Shown here piece after piece: positions 36,657 to 44,992 of a stretch of DNA of 64,000 nt. The notes under the pieces were generated by a model. It did not search any database. It saw nothing but the letters and a program-made list of their open reading frames with translations, and was not told the DNA's origin. Positions within the stretch are counted from its first letter, which is position 1. Every line of letters starts with the position of its first letter. Both the position numbers and the translations under genes were made by a program. The DNA is from Ensifer adhaerens (lineage in GTDB: Bacteria; Pseudomonadota; Alphaproteobacteria; Rhizobiales; Rhizobiaceae), in contig NZ_LAZS01000005.1 of NCBI RefSeq assembly GCF_002007205.1, forward strand, positions 1,735,836 through 1,799,835, given 5' to 3'.

Positions 36657-37238
36657 ATGTTCGACCCCCGCGAAAAAATCGCACTCTTTATCGACGGCGC
36701 GAATCTTTACGCGGCATCGAAAAGCCTCGGCTTCGACATCGACTATCGCAAGCTTCTGAAAGCATTCCAGAAACGCGGTTATCTGCTGCGCGCCTACTAC
36801 TACACGGCCCTTATCGAAGATCAGGAATATTCTTCCATCCGCCCGCTTATCGATTGGCTAGACTATAACGGTTACAAGGTCGTGACGAAGCCGGCCAAGG
36901 AGTTCACCGACTCCCTCGGGCGCCGCAAGATCAAGGGCAACATGGATATCGAACTGGCGATCGATGCCATGGAACAGTCCGAAACCGTCGATCACCTCGT
37001 CATTTTTTCCGGCGACGGCGATTTCACCACGCTGGTGGAAGCGTTGCAGCGCAAGGGACGCAAGGTTTCCGTCGTTTCGACCATGTCGACACAGCCGCCG
37101 ATGATTGCCGACGACCTGCGCCGCCAGGCCGACCACTTTATCGACCTTGCGACGCTTCGTGCCGAAATTGGCCGCGAACCCTCCGAACGCACCCCGCGGC
37201 ACAACAGCGAACCGGTGGCGGATCCGGTGGAGATCTGA
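36657..37238 (+). CDS. NYN-domain protein (LabA/DUF88 family)
   Basis: A 193-aa PIN-like NYN domain, a putative RNA nuclease fold. The acidic residues are in ALFIDGANLYAAS (Asp near residue 13), GNMDIELAIDAMEQS, and FSGDGDFTTLVEALQ; all are conserved positions for metal binding. The C-terminal tail is low complexity. LabA-like proteins occur widely, often without known substrate. GAAAAGGAAAG lies just upstream of the ATG at 36657. It is divergent from rpoZ across the AT-rich gap. Confidence 0.88.
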   Translation: MFDPREKIALFIDGANLYAASKSLGFDIDYRKLLKAFQKRGYLLRAYYYTALIEDQEYSSIRPLIDWLDYNGYKVVTKPAKEFTDSLGRRKIKGNMDIELAIDAMEQSETVDHLVIFSGDGDFTTLVEALQRKGRKVSVVSTMSTQPPMIADDLRRQADHFIDLATLRAEIGREPSERTPRHNSEPVADPVEI

Positions 37239-37381
37239 GGCGTTCCGCTGAACGCACATGCTCTATCGCAAATGCGCGGGAGCTGCAGGAATCGTCCTAC
37301 CTCAACGAGGTCGATCGTTGAGTTCTCTCATTTAAATCTCAAAAATTGCCGGCAGGGTTTTCAGCGCCGTGAGCGACCGCC

Positions 37382-37416
37382 GCGTTGCATCGGCCCGTCT
37401 CTGGCGGATGCAACGC
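37382..37416 (-). terminator. Hairpin after smpB
   Basis: A perfect 10-bp stem (arms GCGTTGCATC and GATGCAACGC) with a 15-nt loop lies 13 nt beyond the smpB stop. The loop and flanks are GC-rich and no T tract is clear. Confidence 0.55.
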
Positions 37417-37428
37417 AAGGAATTTCTC

Positions 37429-37908
37429 TTAACCGCGGTCCTTCAGCAGGCGGTTCTTCTGGCGGTTCCAGTCGCGTTCCTTCGAGGTTTCGCGCTTGTC
37501 GTGCAGCTTCTTGCCCTTGCCGAGCGCCAGCTCCAGCTTGGCCCGGCCGCGATCGTTGAAATAGATCTTCAGCGGGATCAGCGACATGCCTTCGCGGTTG
37601 ACCGCGCCCTGCAGCCGATTGACCTCGCGCTTCGACAGAAGCAGCTTCCGCCGCCGCCGCGTTTCATGGTTGAAGCGGTTCGCCTGCAGATATTCCGGCA
37701 GATAGGAATTGATCAGCCAGATCTCGCCGCCCTCGTCCGTCGCATAGGATTCGGCAATATTGGCCTTGCCTTCGCGCAACGACTTGACCTCGGTGCCGGT
37801 CAGAACCAGACCGGCCTCGTAGGTGTCGACGATCTCGTAGTTGAAGCGGGCCTTTCGGTTTTCCGCCACAACCTTGTTGACCGTGCGCTGGCTTCCTTTG
37901 GGTGCCAT
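37429..37908 (-). CDS. smpB: SsrA-binding protein SmpB
   Basis: A 159-aa protein that delivers tmRNA to stalled ribosomes. The beta-barrel core includes [28 protein letters not shown] and the following [10 protein letters not shown]; the basic C-terminal tail [19 protein letters not shown] is the decoding-site segment. The ATG overlaps the last base of the dapA stop (TGATG), so translation is coupled. tmRNA itself is not seen in this window. Confidence 0.95.
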   Translation of the reverse strand: MAPKGSQRTVNKVVAENRKARFNYEIVDTYEAGLVLTGTEVKSLREGKANIAESYATDEGGEIWLINSYLPEYLQANRFNHETRRRRKLLLSKREVNRLQGAVNREGMSLIPLKIYFNDRGRAKLELALGKGKKLHDKRETSKERDWNRQKNRLLKDRG

Positions 37909-38792
37909 CAGTTCATCAATCCTGCGTGTCTGAGCGCCGCGTCGATCGCGGCCTCGGTTGCCGGCTCGAGCGTCGACAACAGCGGCGAGCGCACGGCGCG
38001 GCTCATACGGCCGAGACGGTTCAGCGCATACTTCGCGCCGCAGAGGCCCGGCTCCATGAAGATCGCCTTGTGCAGCGGCATGAGCTTGTCCTGATAGGCG
38101 AGCGCCTTGGCAAAATCGCCGGCGAGCGTCGCTTCCTGGAATTCGGCGCAAAGGCGCGGCGCGACGTTGGCCGTAACCGAAATGCAGCCGACGCCGCCAT
38201 GGGCGTTGAAGCCGAGCGCGGTCGCATCTTCGCCGGAAAGCTGGACGAATTCCGGGCCACAGGCCATGCGCTGCTCCGACACGCGTTCGATCTTGCCGGT
38301 CGCATCCTTGACGCCGATGATGTTGGCATGGGCCTTGCTGAGAGCCGCCATGGTCTCGACACTCATATCCACGACCGAGCGGCCGGGGATGTTGTAGATG
38401 ACGATCGGCAGCTTCACGCTCTCGGCGATCGCGGCATAATGCGCGAACAGACCCTTCTGCGTCGGCTTGTTGTAGTAGGGCGTAACGACCAGGATCGCAT
38501 CGGCGCCGGCCTTTTCGGCGTGTTGGGCAAGCTCGATCGCTTCCGTCGTGTTGTTGGAGCCGGCGCCCGCAATCACCGGAACCCGCTTGCCTGCGGCTTC
38601 GACGCAGAGTTCGACCACCTTCTTGTGCTCGTCATGCGAAAGGGTCGGAGACTCGCCGGTGGTGCCGACGGGCACCAGACCATGGCTGCCTTCTTTTATC
38701 TGCCATTCCACATGCGCGACGAAACCATCCGCATCCACCGCGCCGGTCGCGGTGAACGGTGTTACGAGAGCGGGAATGGAACCCTTGAACAT
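37908..38792 (-). CDS. dapA: 4-hydroxy-tetrahydrodipicolinate synthase
   Basis: A 294-aa (beta/alpha)8-barrel enzyme condensing pyruvate and aspartate semialdehyde, first step of the diaminopimelate/lysine branch. The catalytic Lys162 in IIGVKDATG forms the Schiff base; the [15 protein letters not shown] motif and the tyrosine in [11 protein letters not shown] complete the active site. The ATG at 38792 gives the normal family length; a longer frame to 38828 has no ribosome site. It precedes smpB with coupled translation and is divergent from the transglycosylase. Confidence 0.95.
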   Translation of the reverse strand: MFKGSIPALVTPFTATGAVDADGFVAHVEWQIKEGSHGLVPVGTTGESPTLSHDEHKKVVELCVEAAGKRVPVIAGAGSNNTTEAIELAQHAEKAGADAILVVTPYYNKPTQKGLFAHYAAIAESVKLPIVIYNIPGRSVVDMSVETMAALSKAHANIIGVKDATGKIERVSEQRMACGPEFVQLSGEDATALGFNAHGGVGCISVTANVAPRLCAEFQEATLAGDFAKALAYQDKLMPLHKAIFMEPGLCGAKYALNRLGRMSRAVRSPLLSTLEPATEAAIDAALRHAGLMN

Positions 38793-39083
38793 GCACAACT
38801 CCTGACGGCGTAAAAGCGAAGTCTGCACTCATGCTTTGGCCGTAATCGACGGTTAAAAAACTGCCGCACCATAATCATGTGACGTGGCTGCGGCAAGCGT
38901 TGTAACACGGCATTTCACGCCGGTTTTCATGCAAAAGCTTGATGTTTCGCCCGCATAATCGGAACCGCCCAACCAGGGCGGGAACGGGTTTGGCGCGATT
39001 GTTATCATCGTTGCTGGCTGCTCGCCCTGTCCTCGGGCATCTGCCGGCGGATGAATGTTGAATACGGGGAACACGGGGTCTTG

Positions 39084-41150
39084 ATGCGCGGGACAATCTA
39101 TCTGCCTGTCGCCGCCATCATCGGCGCGGTGCTTCTAGCCGCGCCGGCAGGCAACGCGGAGACGCTTGACCGCGTCCCGGTTCCATCGCGCAAGCCCGAA
39201 TTTTCGAACAGGGCGGCCCCCGTTGCCGAAAGCGAAACCACGAACGCCATCGCAGCAGCCGCCGGGCCGGTCAGCAGCGAGCTCAAGGCGGGGCTCGATG
39301 CTCTGTCCAACAAGCAGCCGGCCGCCGCAATCGCCGTGCGCGACGCCATGGAAGCAGGCACGCTCGACCGGCACATACTGACCTGGGCAATCGCTGTTTC
39401 CGGCCAACGGGGCGTCCCTTCCTTTGAAATCGCCGACGCCCAACGCGAATTGCAGGGGTGGCCCGGGTTGAAATCCCTGCGAGCCAACTCCGAGCGGGCG
39501 CTCTATCGAGAGAACCCGCCAGCGGCGGATGTGCTTGCAGCCTTCGGCAACACCCAGCCGGAAACGACCGAAGGCGCCCTCATTCTCGCCCGCGCGCTCG
39601 TGGCCAGCGGAAAGGCCGACACCGCCGCCAAAAACCTGCGCGCGATCTGGCAGCGCGACACGCTCGACAAGGACATCGAGACCAAGATCCTCGATGAGTT
39701 TTCCGGTCTTCTGAGCACCGAAAATCACCAGCGCCGCATGGCGATGCTTCTCTACCGCAACCGTGTCGAGCAGGCAGAACGGTTCAGCGAACTTGGCAAG
39801 GCTCAGTCGCTTTATCGCGCCTGGGCGGCGGTCAACCGCGGCAGCGACAAGGCGCCCGCGCTCATCGCAGCGGTCGATCCCCTCTGGCGCAAGGACGCAG
39901 CCTATCTCTTCATTCAGATCGAGAACCTGCGCAAGCAGAAGAAGTATGAGGCGGCGGCCAAGCTCCTTGCGCGCATGCCCAAGGACAAGGGCGCCCTGGT
40001 CGACCCGGGCGAATGGTGGGTCGAACAACGCGTCGTCAGCCGCGGCCTGCTCGACAGCGGTGACTTTCGAAACGCCTACCGGATCGCCGCCGGCCATCGC
40101 GCAACGGACGCGACCGACATCATCGACGCCGAATTTCATGCCGGGTGGTATGCCTTGCGCGGCATGGAGGATCCAGCGACCGCAGTACGTCACTTCCGCC
40201 GCATTCTGGACGTGTCGAGCCGCCCCCTCTCCGCTTCCCGCGCTTGGTATTGGCTCGGGCGTTCTGCCGAAGCGGGCGGACCGGGTGACGCCAGCGAATT
40301 TTTCGCCAATGCGGCCCGCTATCCCGGAACGTTCTATGGGCAACTCGCGGCCGCCCGGCTGGGTCGAAAGACGCTGAACGTTGCCTATCCCGCCCCGACG
40401 GCAGAGGACCGCTCCCGGTTCGAAAACCGCGAGGCAGTTCGTGCCATCACGCGCCTCGAAGGCACCGGTCACGCCTGGCGCGCCGACAGCATCTACCGGG
40501 CGCTTGCAGACGAACTGACGAGCCCGGGCGAACTGGCATTGCTATCGGCGCGTGCGGAAAAAACCGGCAACCATCAGCTCTCCCTCCAGGTCGGCAAGAT
40601 CGCCTTCGGACGCGGGATCGACGTCGCAGCGCTCGCCTTTCCCGTCGGCGTGATCCCATCGAGCGCCGATATCGACGGCTCCGGCAAGGCGCTCGCCTAT
40701 GCGATCGCGCGCCAGGAGAGCGCGTTCAACCCGGGCGCCATCTCCACCGCCAACGCACGCGGCCTGCTGCAATTGATGCCGGGAACGGCCAAGGGCGTCG
40801 CCAGCCGATACGGCCTTGCCTACTCGCAGGACCGGCTGACGAGCGATGCCGGCTACAACGCCACGCTCGGCGCCCACTATCTTGGCGAGCAGATCAGCAG
40901 CTTCGGCGGCTCCTACATCCTTACCTTCATCGCCTACAACGCCGGCCCTCGCCGCGTTCCGGAATGGCTCGACCGCTACGGCGACCCGCGCGGCAAGCCG
41001 ATCGACGAGGTCGTCGACTGGATCGAGCGCATTCCGTTTCAGGAAACACGCAACTACGTCCAGCGGGTGATGGAGAATTATCAGGTCTACAAGTCGCGGC
41101 TTGGGCAAAAGGCCGATATCGTCGAAGACCTGAGAATGGGACGGCAATAG
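39084..41150 (+). CDS. Soluble lytic murein transglycosylase
   Basis: A 688-aa periplasmic enzyme that cleaves the peptidoglycan backbone to 1,6-anhydro-muropeptides. A signal peptide (RGTIYLPVAAIIGAVLLAAP) leads into a long alpha-helical superhelix, then the SLT domain at about residues 530-650. The catalytic glutamate is Glu545 in AYAIARQESAFNPGA, with ANARGLLQLMPGTAKG and the NYVQRVMENYQVY end. I prefer the ATG at 39084 to that at 39051, which adds 11 residues. The domain order matches Slt70-type proteins. Confidence 0.92.
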   Translation: MRGTIYLPVAAIIGAVLLAAPAGNAETLDRVPVPSRKPEFSNRAAPVAESETTNAIAAAAGPVSSELKAGLDALSNKQPAAAIAVRDAMEAGTLDRHILTWAIAVSGQRGVPSFEIADAQRELQGWPGLKSLRANSERALYRENPPAADVLAAFGNTQPETTEGALILARALVASGKADTAAKNLRAIWQRDTLDKDIETKILDEFSGLLSTENHQRRMAMLLYRNRVEQAERFSELGKAQSLYRAWAAVNRGSDKAPALIAAVDPLWRKDAAYLFIQIENLRKQKKYEAAAKLLARMPKDKGALVDPGEWWVEQRVVSRGLLDSGDFRNAYRIAAGHRATDATDIIDAEFHAGWYALRGMEDPATAVRHFRRILDVSSRPLSASRAWYWLGRSAEAGGPGDASEFFANAARYPGTFYGQLAAARLGRKTLNVAYPAPTAEDRSRFENREAVRAITRLEGTGHAWRADSIYRALADELTSPGELALLSARAEKTGNHQLSLQVGKIAFGRGIDVAALAFPVGVIPSSADIDGSGKALAYAIARQESAFNPGAISTANARGLLQLMPGTAKGVASRYGLAYSQDRLTSDAGYNATLGAHYLGEQISSFGGSYILTFIAYNAGPRRVPEWLDRYGDPRGKPIDEVVDWIERIPFQETRNYVQRVMENYQVYKSRLGQKADIVEDLRMGRQ

Positions 41151-41258
41151 CGGCTTGCGTGCCGATCAAATAATTGTGATCAGCGCTGGCGGCACAAACC
41201 GTGGCTTCAACCATTTCCTCATTAAAGCCCAGACTTTCCGAAGGAAAAGGTGAGCATT

Positions 41259-41783
41259 ATGAGGACCTTGACAATAGCTGCCCTTTCGCTGGTGACCGCC
41301 TTGAGCAGCGTGCCGCCCGCCGGCGCGTTCCCGAGCGCTCCGACAGTCGTCTCCGCGGCGACCAACGTGCAACAGGTTCAATTCTCCTATGAGCGTGGGG
41401 AGGAACGCAAGAACCGTTCCGTCTGCACCGGTCCCTATTGCGAACGTCGCTATCGTGATCGGGATCGCAACTACCGCGGCGGCTACTATCGCGACCGACA
41501 CTATCGTGACGGGTATTACAGAGACCGATATCGCCGCCACTATGACCACGACGACAACGACGTCGGGGCGGTCATCGGCGGACTGGCCGCGGGCGCGATC
41601 ATCGGCGGTCTGCTGAGCCAGCCGCGATACTACGACGGCCCGAGATACTATAACGGACCAAGAGCGGTCAGTGGCAACGCGCATCAGCGCTGGTGCTACG
41701 CGCGCTATCGTTCCTACAGGGCCTGGGATAACAGTTACCAGCCCTACGGTGGCCCGCGGCGCCAATGCAACTCACCCTATTGA
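41259..41783 (+). CDS. BA14K-family protein
   Basis: A 174-aa exported protein: signal peptide ([20 protein letters not shown]), then a Tyr/Arg/Asp-rich low-complexity repeat ([20 protein letters not shown]), a small Gly-rich hydrophobic hairpin ([17 protein letters not shown]), and a C-terminal BA14K motif with the cysteines in [20 protein letters not shown] and PRRQC. BA14K proteins are alphaproteobacterial, surface-exposed or periplasmic, often immunogenic in Brucella; function is uncertain. The ATG at 41259 follows AAGGTGAG; a GTG at 41250 is an alternative. Confidence 0.85.
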   Translation: MRTLTIAALSLVTALSSVPPAGAFPSAPTVVSAATNVQQVQFSYERGEERKNRSVCTGPYCERRYRDRDRNYRGGYYRDRHYRDGYYRDRYRRHYDHDDNDVGAVIGGLAAGAIIGGLLSQPRYYDGPRYYNGPRAVSGNAHQRWCYARYRSYRAWDNSYQPYGGPRRQCNSPY

Positions 41784-41943
41784 GGAGCGAACACGCATCG
41801 CTACCGGTGCGGGCGCGAAAAGCCCGGGCAAATCGCCTATCGGCTGCCGCATAGTTTGACGGACTAAGGCTGTCATCTTGGTTCGCGTTGCTTGCCCTTC
41901 CCCTTCAAACGGTTAGGATTTCACCCTTCTGAAGGGGAGCAAC

Positions 41944-42831
41944 ATGGGCCAAGGCGTATTCCGCGAACACCACTTCCGCAGCTCCGACGGCTTGCTCCTC
42001 TACGCGCGAAACTATGGCCCTACCCCTTCGGCATCCGCGAAAACACCGATCATCTGTCTGCCTGGGCTCACGCGCAACAGCCGGGACTTTCACCAACTCG
42101 CGAGCTTTCTTTCGACGGCACGGGAAATTCCTGTAATCTCACTGGATTACCGCGGGCGCGGCAACGCGCAACGCGACACGGACAAGAGCCGTTACACGCT
42201 CGTCGTCGAAACGGCCGACGTCATGGCGGCCTGCGCCCATTTTGCGGTCGAAAAAGCGTTCTTCATCGGCACATCCCGCGGCGGCCTGATCCTCCATCAC
42301 CTTATCGACTGCGCTCCTTCATTAATTGCAGCGGTGGTCCTCAATGACATCGGGCCTGTGATCGAAATTGAAGGACTGCTTGCGATCCGGGATTATCTCA
42401 ACTCCAAGGACGCCCCAACGAGCTGGGCGACAGCAGCTCCCTTTCTAAGGACGTTACACGGCGGCGACTTTCCAGCGCTAAGCGATGCTGATTGGTCGGA
42501 TATGGCCAAGGCGATATATCGTGACGAGGGTGGCGTTCCGGTCGCCGATTTCGATCCGGCGATCGCGCTGCCACTGCGCGGCCTGACGCCCGAAACACCG
42601 TTGCCCGATCTCTGGAAATCTTTCGACGCCCTGAACCAGGTTCCCCTCATGGTCGTGAGAGGCGGACACTCGAGGCTTCTTTCGGAGGCCACGGTGCGCG
42701 AAATGCACCGGCGACACCGTGGGATGACCGCCTTCACCGCGCCTGGTCAGGGACATGCGCCGCTGCTTCACCTCGACGGTCCACGCGAAGCCGTTGCCGC
42801 GTTTATCGACGGCGTCGCGGGACCTCGCTGA
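41944..42831 (+). CDS. Alpha/beta hydrolase
   Basis: A 295-aa cytoplasmic hydrolase. The nucleophile is Ser111 in FFIGTSRGGLILHH (GxSxG variant GTSRG), with the oxyanion-side LPGLTRNSRDFHQLA, and the catalytic His in GQGHAPLLH near the end. The DYRGRGNAQRD segment matches the usual loop after strand 4. Substrate is unknown. A good ribosome site GAAGGGGAG precedes the ATG at 41944. It stands between the BA14K gene and the convergent porin. Confidence 0.88.
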   Translation: MGQGVFREHHFRSSDGLLLYARNYGPTPSASAKTPIICLPGLTRNSRDFHQLASFLSTAREIPVISLDYRGRGNAQRDTDKSRYTLVVETADVMAACAHFAVEKAFFIGTSRGGLILHHLIDCAPSLIAAVVLNDIGPVIEIEGLLAIRDYLNSKDAPTSWATAAPFLRTLHGGDFPALSDADWSDMAKAIYRDEGGVPVADFDPAIALPLRGLTPETPLPDLWKSFDALNQVPLMVVRGGHSRLLSEATVREMHRRHRGMTAFTAPGQGHAPLLHLDGPREAVAAFIDGVAGPR

Positions 42832-42950
42832 CGCCCGGCGCTCCGCGGGCGCCGACTTGCCTTCTTTTCCCGAATTCACTGAAGCGCGCCCGTCGGCGGC
42901 CAGTGGCGCGAGCGGCACCGTTTGTGATCGAAGATGAAACCGCCAAAACG

Positions 42951-42977
42951 AAAAAACCCGGCTCGAAAGCCGGGTTT
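42951..42977 (-). terminator. Porin terminator
   Basis: A perfect 10-bp stem (AAACCCGGCT / AGCCGGGTTT) with the 4-nt loop CGAA lies 28 nt past the porin stop. On the minus strand it is followed by a run of six Ts, so it is an intrinsic terminator. Confidence 0.88.
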
Positions 42978-43004
42978 CTCTCTTCTGACCGAAGTCAGAC
43001 GATA

Positions 43005-44048
43005 TTAGAAGTCGCGCTGCAGGCGGACGAAGCCGAATACCTGATCGTCGCCGTTGTCTTCGTCTTCGTACTGAACCGAGACGCGGGTCGCGAGACCTTC
43101 GGTGATCTTGTAGTCGAGCGTGACGCCAGCGCGCCATGCATCGTCGTTGCTGAAGTCGGTGAGCGAACCGTTGCTCAGGTTGTCAAAGTACTGAACGCCG
43201 GGGGTGATGGCGAGCTTGTCGGTGGCGTTGAAGCGGTAAGACGCAGCAACGGTCCACTCAGACTTTTCCCAGTAAGCGTTCGGGTTCGAAGCCCAGATAC
43301 CAGCGACCTGGAAGACGCCCGGGCCGAGGTCAGCCGAGAGCAGAGCGCGGATGGCGCCTTCTTCGAATTCAGAGTCGTAACCGCCGAGCAGGTCGAAGGA
43401 AACGCCACCGAGCGAAGCCGAAACGATACCGGAAACGCCAACGCCGTTCGACTTGGTGGTCTGAGCGCCTTCGAGTTCGTCAACCGAGATACCGGCCTGG
43501 AACGAACCGCCGTCGTAGAGGTAGGCGATCGAGTTGAATTCGGTGAAGTTGCCGAGCGAGTCGGTTTCGCCGTTCAGGCCCTTATCCCACCAGTTGTAGA
43601 AGAAGCCGGCCTTGAGGCCACCGAGCTGGATGTAGGCTTCATCAACGTCGATCAGGCTGTCGCCATCGTCGGTGTCGTTGTCGGCGTTGAATTCAGCGGC
43701 GAAGAAGCCGGTGAGCGTGCCGTACTCGGTGTCGCTCTTGGCGTCGAACGAGATGTAAGCGCGCGAGAACGAATCCCAGTCCGACGTGGACTGACCGTCG
43801 TGGTCTTCGTGGTTCCAACGGCTGTCAGCAGCGTCACGACCAAAAGAGGTCTGGAAGCGGATGAAGCCACCGATCTTGAGGCAGGTTTCGGTGCCCGGGA
43901 TGTAGAAGTAGCCAGTGCCGAAAGCGTCGCAAACGCGAACGTATTCCATGGGCTCCGGCTCGGCTGCGACGATTGCGTCGGCTGCCTGTGCGCCGGAGAC
44001 TGCTGCGAGAGCAGCAGCGGAGCCGAGAAGAAGGCTCTTGATGTTCAT
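43005..44048 (-). CDS. Outer-membrane porin (alphaproteobacterial porin_2 type)
   Basis: A 347-aa outer-membrane beta-barrel porin. A signal peptide (NIKSLLLGSAAALAAVSGAQ, then A) is followed by EPMEYVRVCDAFGTGYFYIP and TCLKIGGFIRFQT, the N-terminal signature of the Omp2b/porin_2 family; alternating amphipathic strands follow and the last residue is Phe (VFGFVRLQRDF), as required for barrel assembly. Codon use is strongly biased, suggesting high expression. The ATG at 44048 has GGAGGTCAG. A 665-nt 5' gap with a CtrA-like box at 44289-44303 and a strong terminator flank it. Confidence 0.93.
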   Translation of the reverse strand: MNIKSLLLGSAAALAAVSGAQAADAIVAAEPEPMEYVRVCDAFGTGYFYIPGTETCLKIGGFIRFQTSFGRDAADSRWNHEDHDGQSTSDWDSFSRAYISFDAKSDTEYGTLTGFFAAEFNADNDTDDGDSLIDVDEAYIQLGGLKAGFFYNWWDKGLNGETDSLGNFTEFNSIAYLYDGGSFQAGISVDELEGAQTTKSNGVGVSGIVSASLGGVSFDLLGGYDSEFEEGAIRALLSADLGPGVFQVAGIWASNPNAYWEKSEWTVAASYRFNATDKLAITPGVQYFDNLSNGSLTDFSNDDAWRAGVTLDYKITEGLATRVSVQYEDEDNGDDQVFGFVRLQRDF

Positions 44049-44713
44049 TTCTGACCTCCAGTCAAAAGTTTCAAACGGGTCTGGGTATTTTGCTGAAGGA
44101 CAGCTTTCCCTGCCCCATCCCCAACGTTCAAGAAGTCGGACGATCAACCGCCCTTGCTTCCGGAGTTGAAAATACAAGACCGGATCATCGGCGCAACGTC
44201 CAACTGGCGAGATCACGTCCTTTGCATCGCCCTTCGCCGTGGCCTGTTGCTGAAACGACACAAAAACGCCTCAGACCCCCGGAGAAAATTAACAAACCAT
44301 TAAGAAAACCCTTTAGTGACGGGGGGTTAGCATAAGGAATGCAGGGGTGGCCTGTTTCAGAAAGAGGCAAAAAGCCGCCCAAAACAGGGGAAAAGCCGGG
44401 CAAGGACTTCGATTCAGAAGGTCCCTCCAATGCCTAAAACAGCATTCTCTCCCAAAAAGCGTATCGTGAAGAAAAGGTGGAGACGTGAAGAATCGTCAGA
44501 ATCGACACAGAGATTCGCGAACCGGGCCGCACAGGTGATTCTGAACCCTGCGAGATTGGCCACCGCGAAGCATCAAGGATGCGCCGGTGACCAACACCGT
44601 TGCCGACACGGCCAACGAACCAGAGCGAATGGAAATTCTGTCGAGAGAGCCCGCGCCGCGATCAGAGACCGGCCCGACGGGTAAGGCTTGAGAAATGCAG
44701 ATGTTTGAGGATA
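44049..44713. other. Porin upstream region, no gene seen
   Basis: 665 nt between the porin start and tRNA-Ser. No open frame here is believable; one at 44430-44684 is Arg/Lys-rich with no ribosome site. It carries the porin promoter and a CtrA-like box. No other repeat or hairpin is obvious. Confidence 0.5.
44289..44303. promoter_or_regulatory. CtrA-like box (TTAA-N7-TTAA)
   Basis: TTAACAAACCATTAA fits the alphaproteobacterial CtrA consensus TTAA-N7-TTAA exactly; the inner sequence also contains a TTAACCAT-like half on the minus strand. It is 241 bp upstream of the porin start. One match of eight fixed bases can occur by chance. Confidence 0.4.
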
Positions 44714-44803
44714 TGGCGGAGAAGAAGGGATTCGAACCCTCGATACCGTTTCCGGTATACTCCCTTAGCAGGGGAGCGCCTTCGACCACTCGGCCACCTC
44801 TCC
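44714..44803 (-). tRNA. tRNA-Ser(GCT)
   Basis: The reverse complement folds as a long-variable-arm tRNA: acceptor GGAGAGG paired with CTTCTCC, D-arm region TGGCCGAGTGG, anticodon stem CTCCC/GGGAG around loop CTGCTAA (anticodon GCT), a long variable arm, then GGTTCGAATCC and encoded CCA after discriminator G. It decodes AGC and AGU serine codons. All bases are within 90 nt. Confidence 0.96.
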
Positions 44804-44992
44804 GTTAGCGCCTGACTAGTGTCACTCTTCGGCCAATGCAAGATTTTTTTGTCGGTTTACGGGAATTCCTCGCATTTTCGTGTGGGCCGATCGGCAGCGC
44901 CTGCCGCGCCGCATCCCGTTGGCGCCCGTTTCCTTGAGGAGGGGCCGCAGAATGCGGCGGCGCGATTCCCTATCGACGCAGCCGCTTTACGC

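Noticed and set aside
42832..43004. Region between hydrolase and porin considered for a small gene
   Set aside because: It contains the porin terminator and no credible open frame.
44430..44684. 84-aa plus-strand frame before tRNA-Ser
   Set aside because: Basic low-complexity product, no ribosome site and no recognisable family.
44496..44789. 97-aa minus-strand frame
   Set aside because: It runs through tRNA-Ser, so it is not coding.
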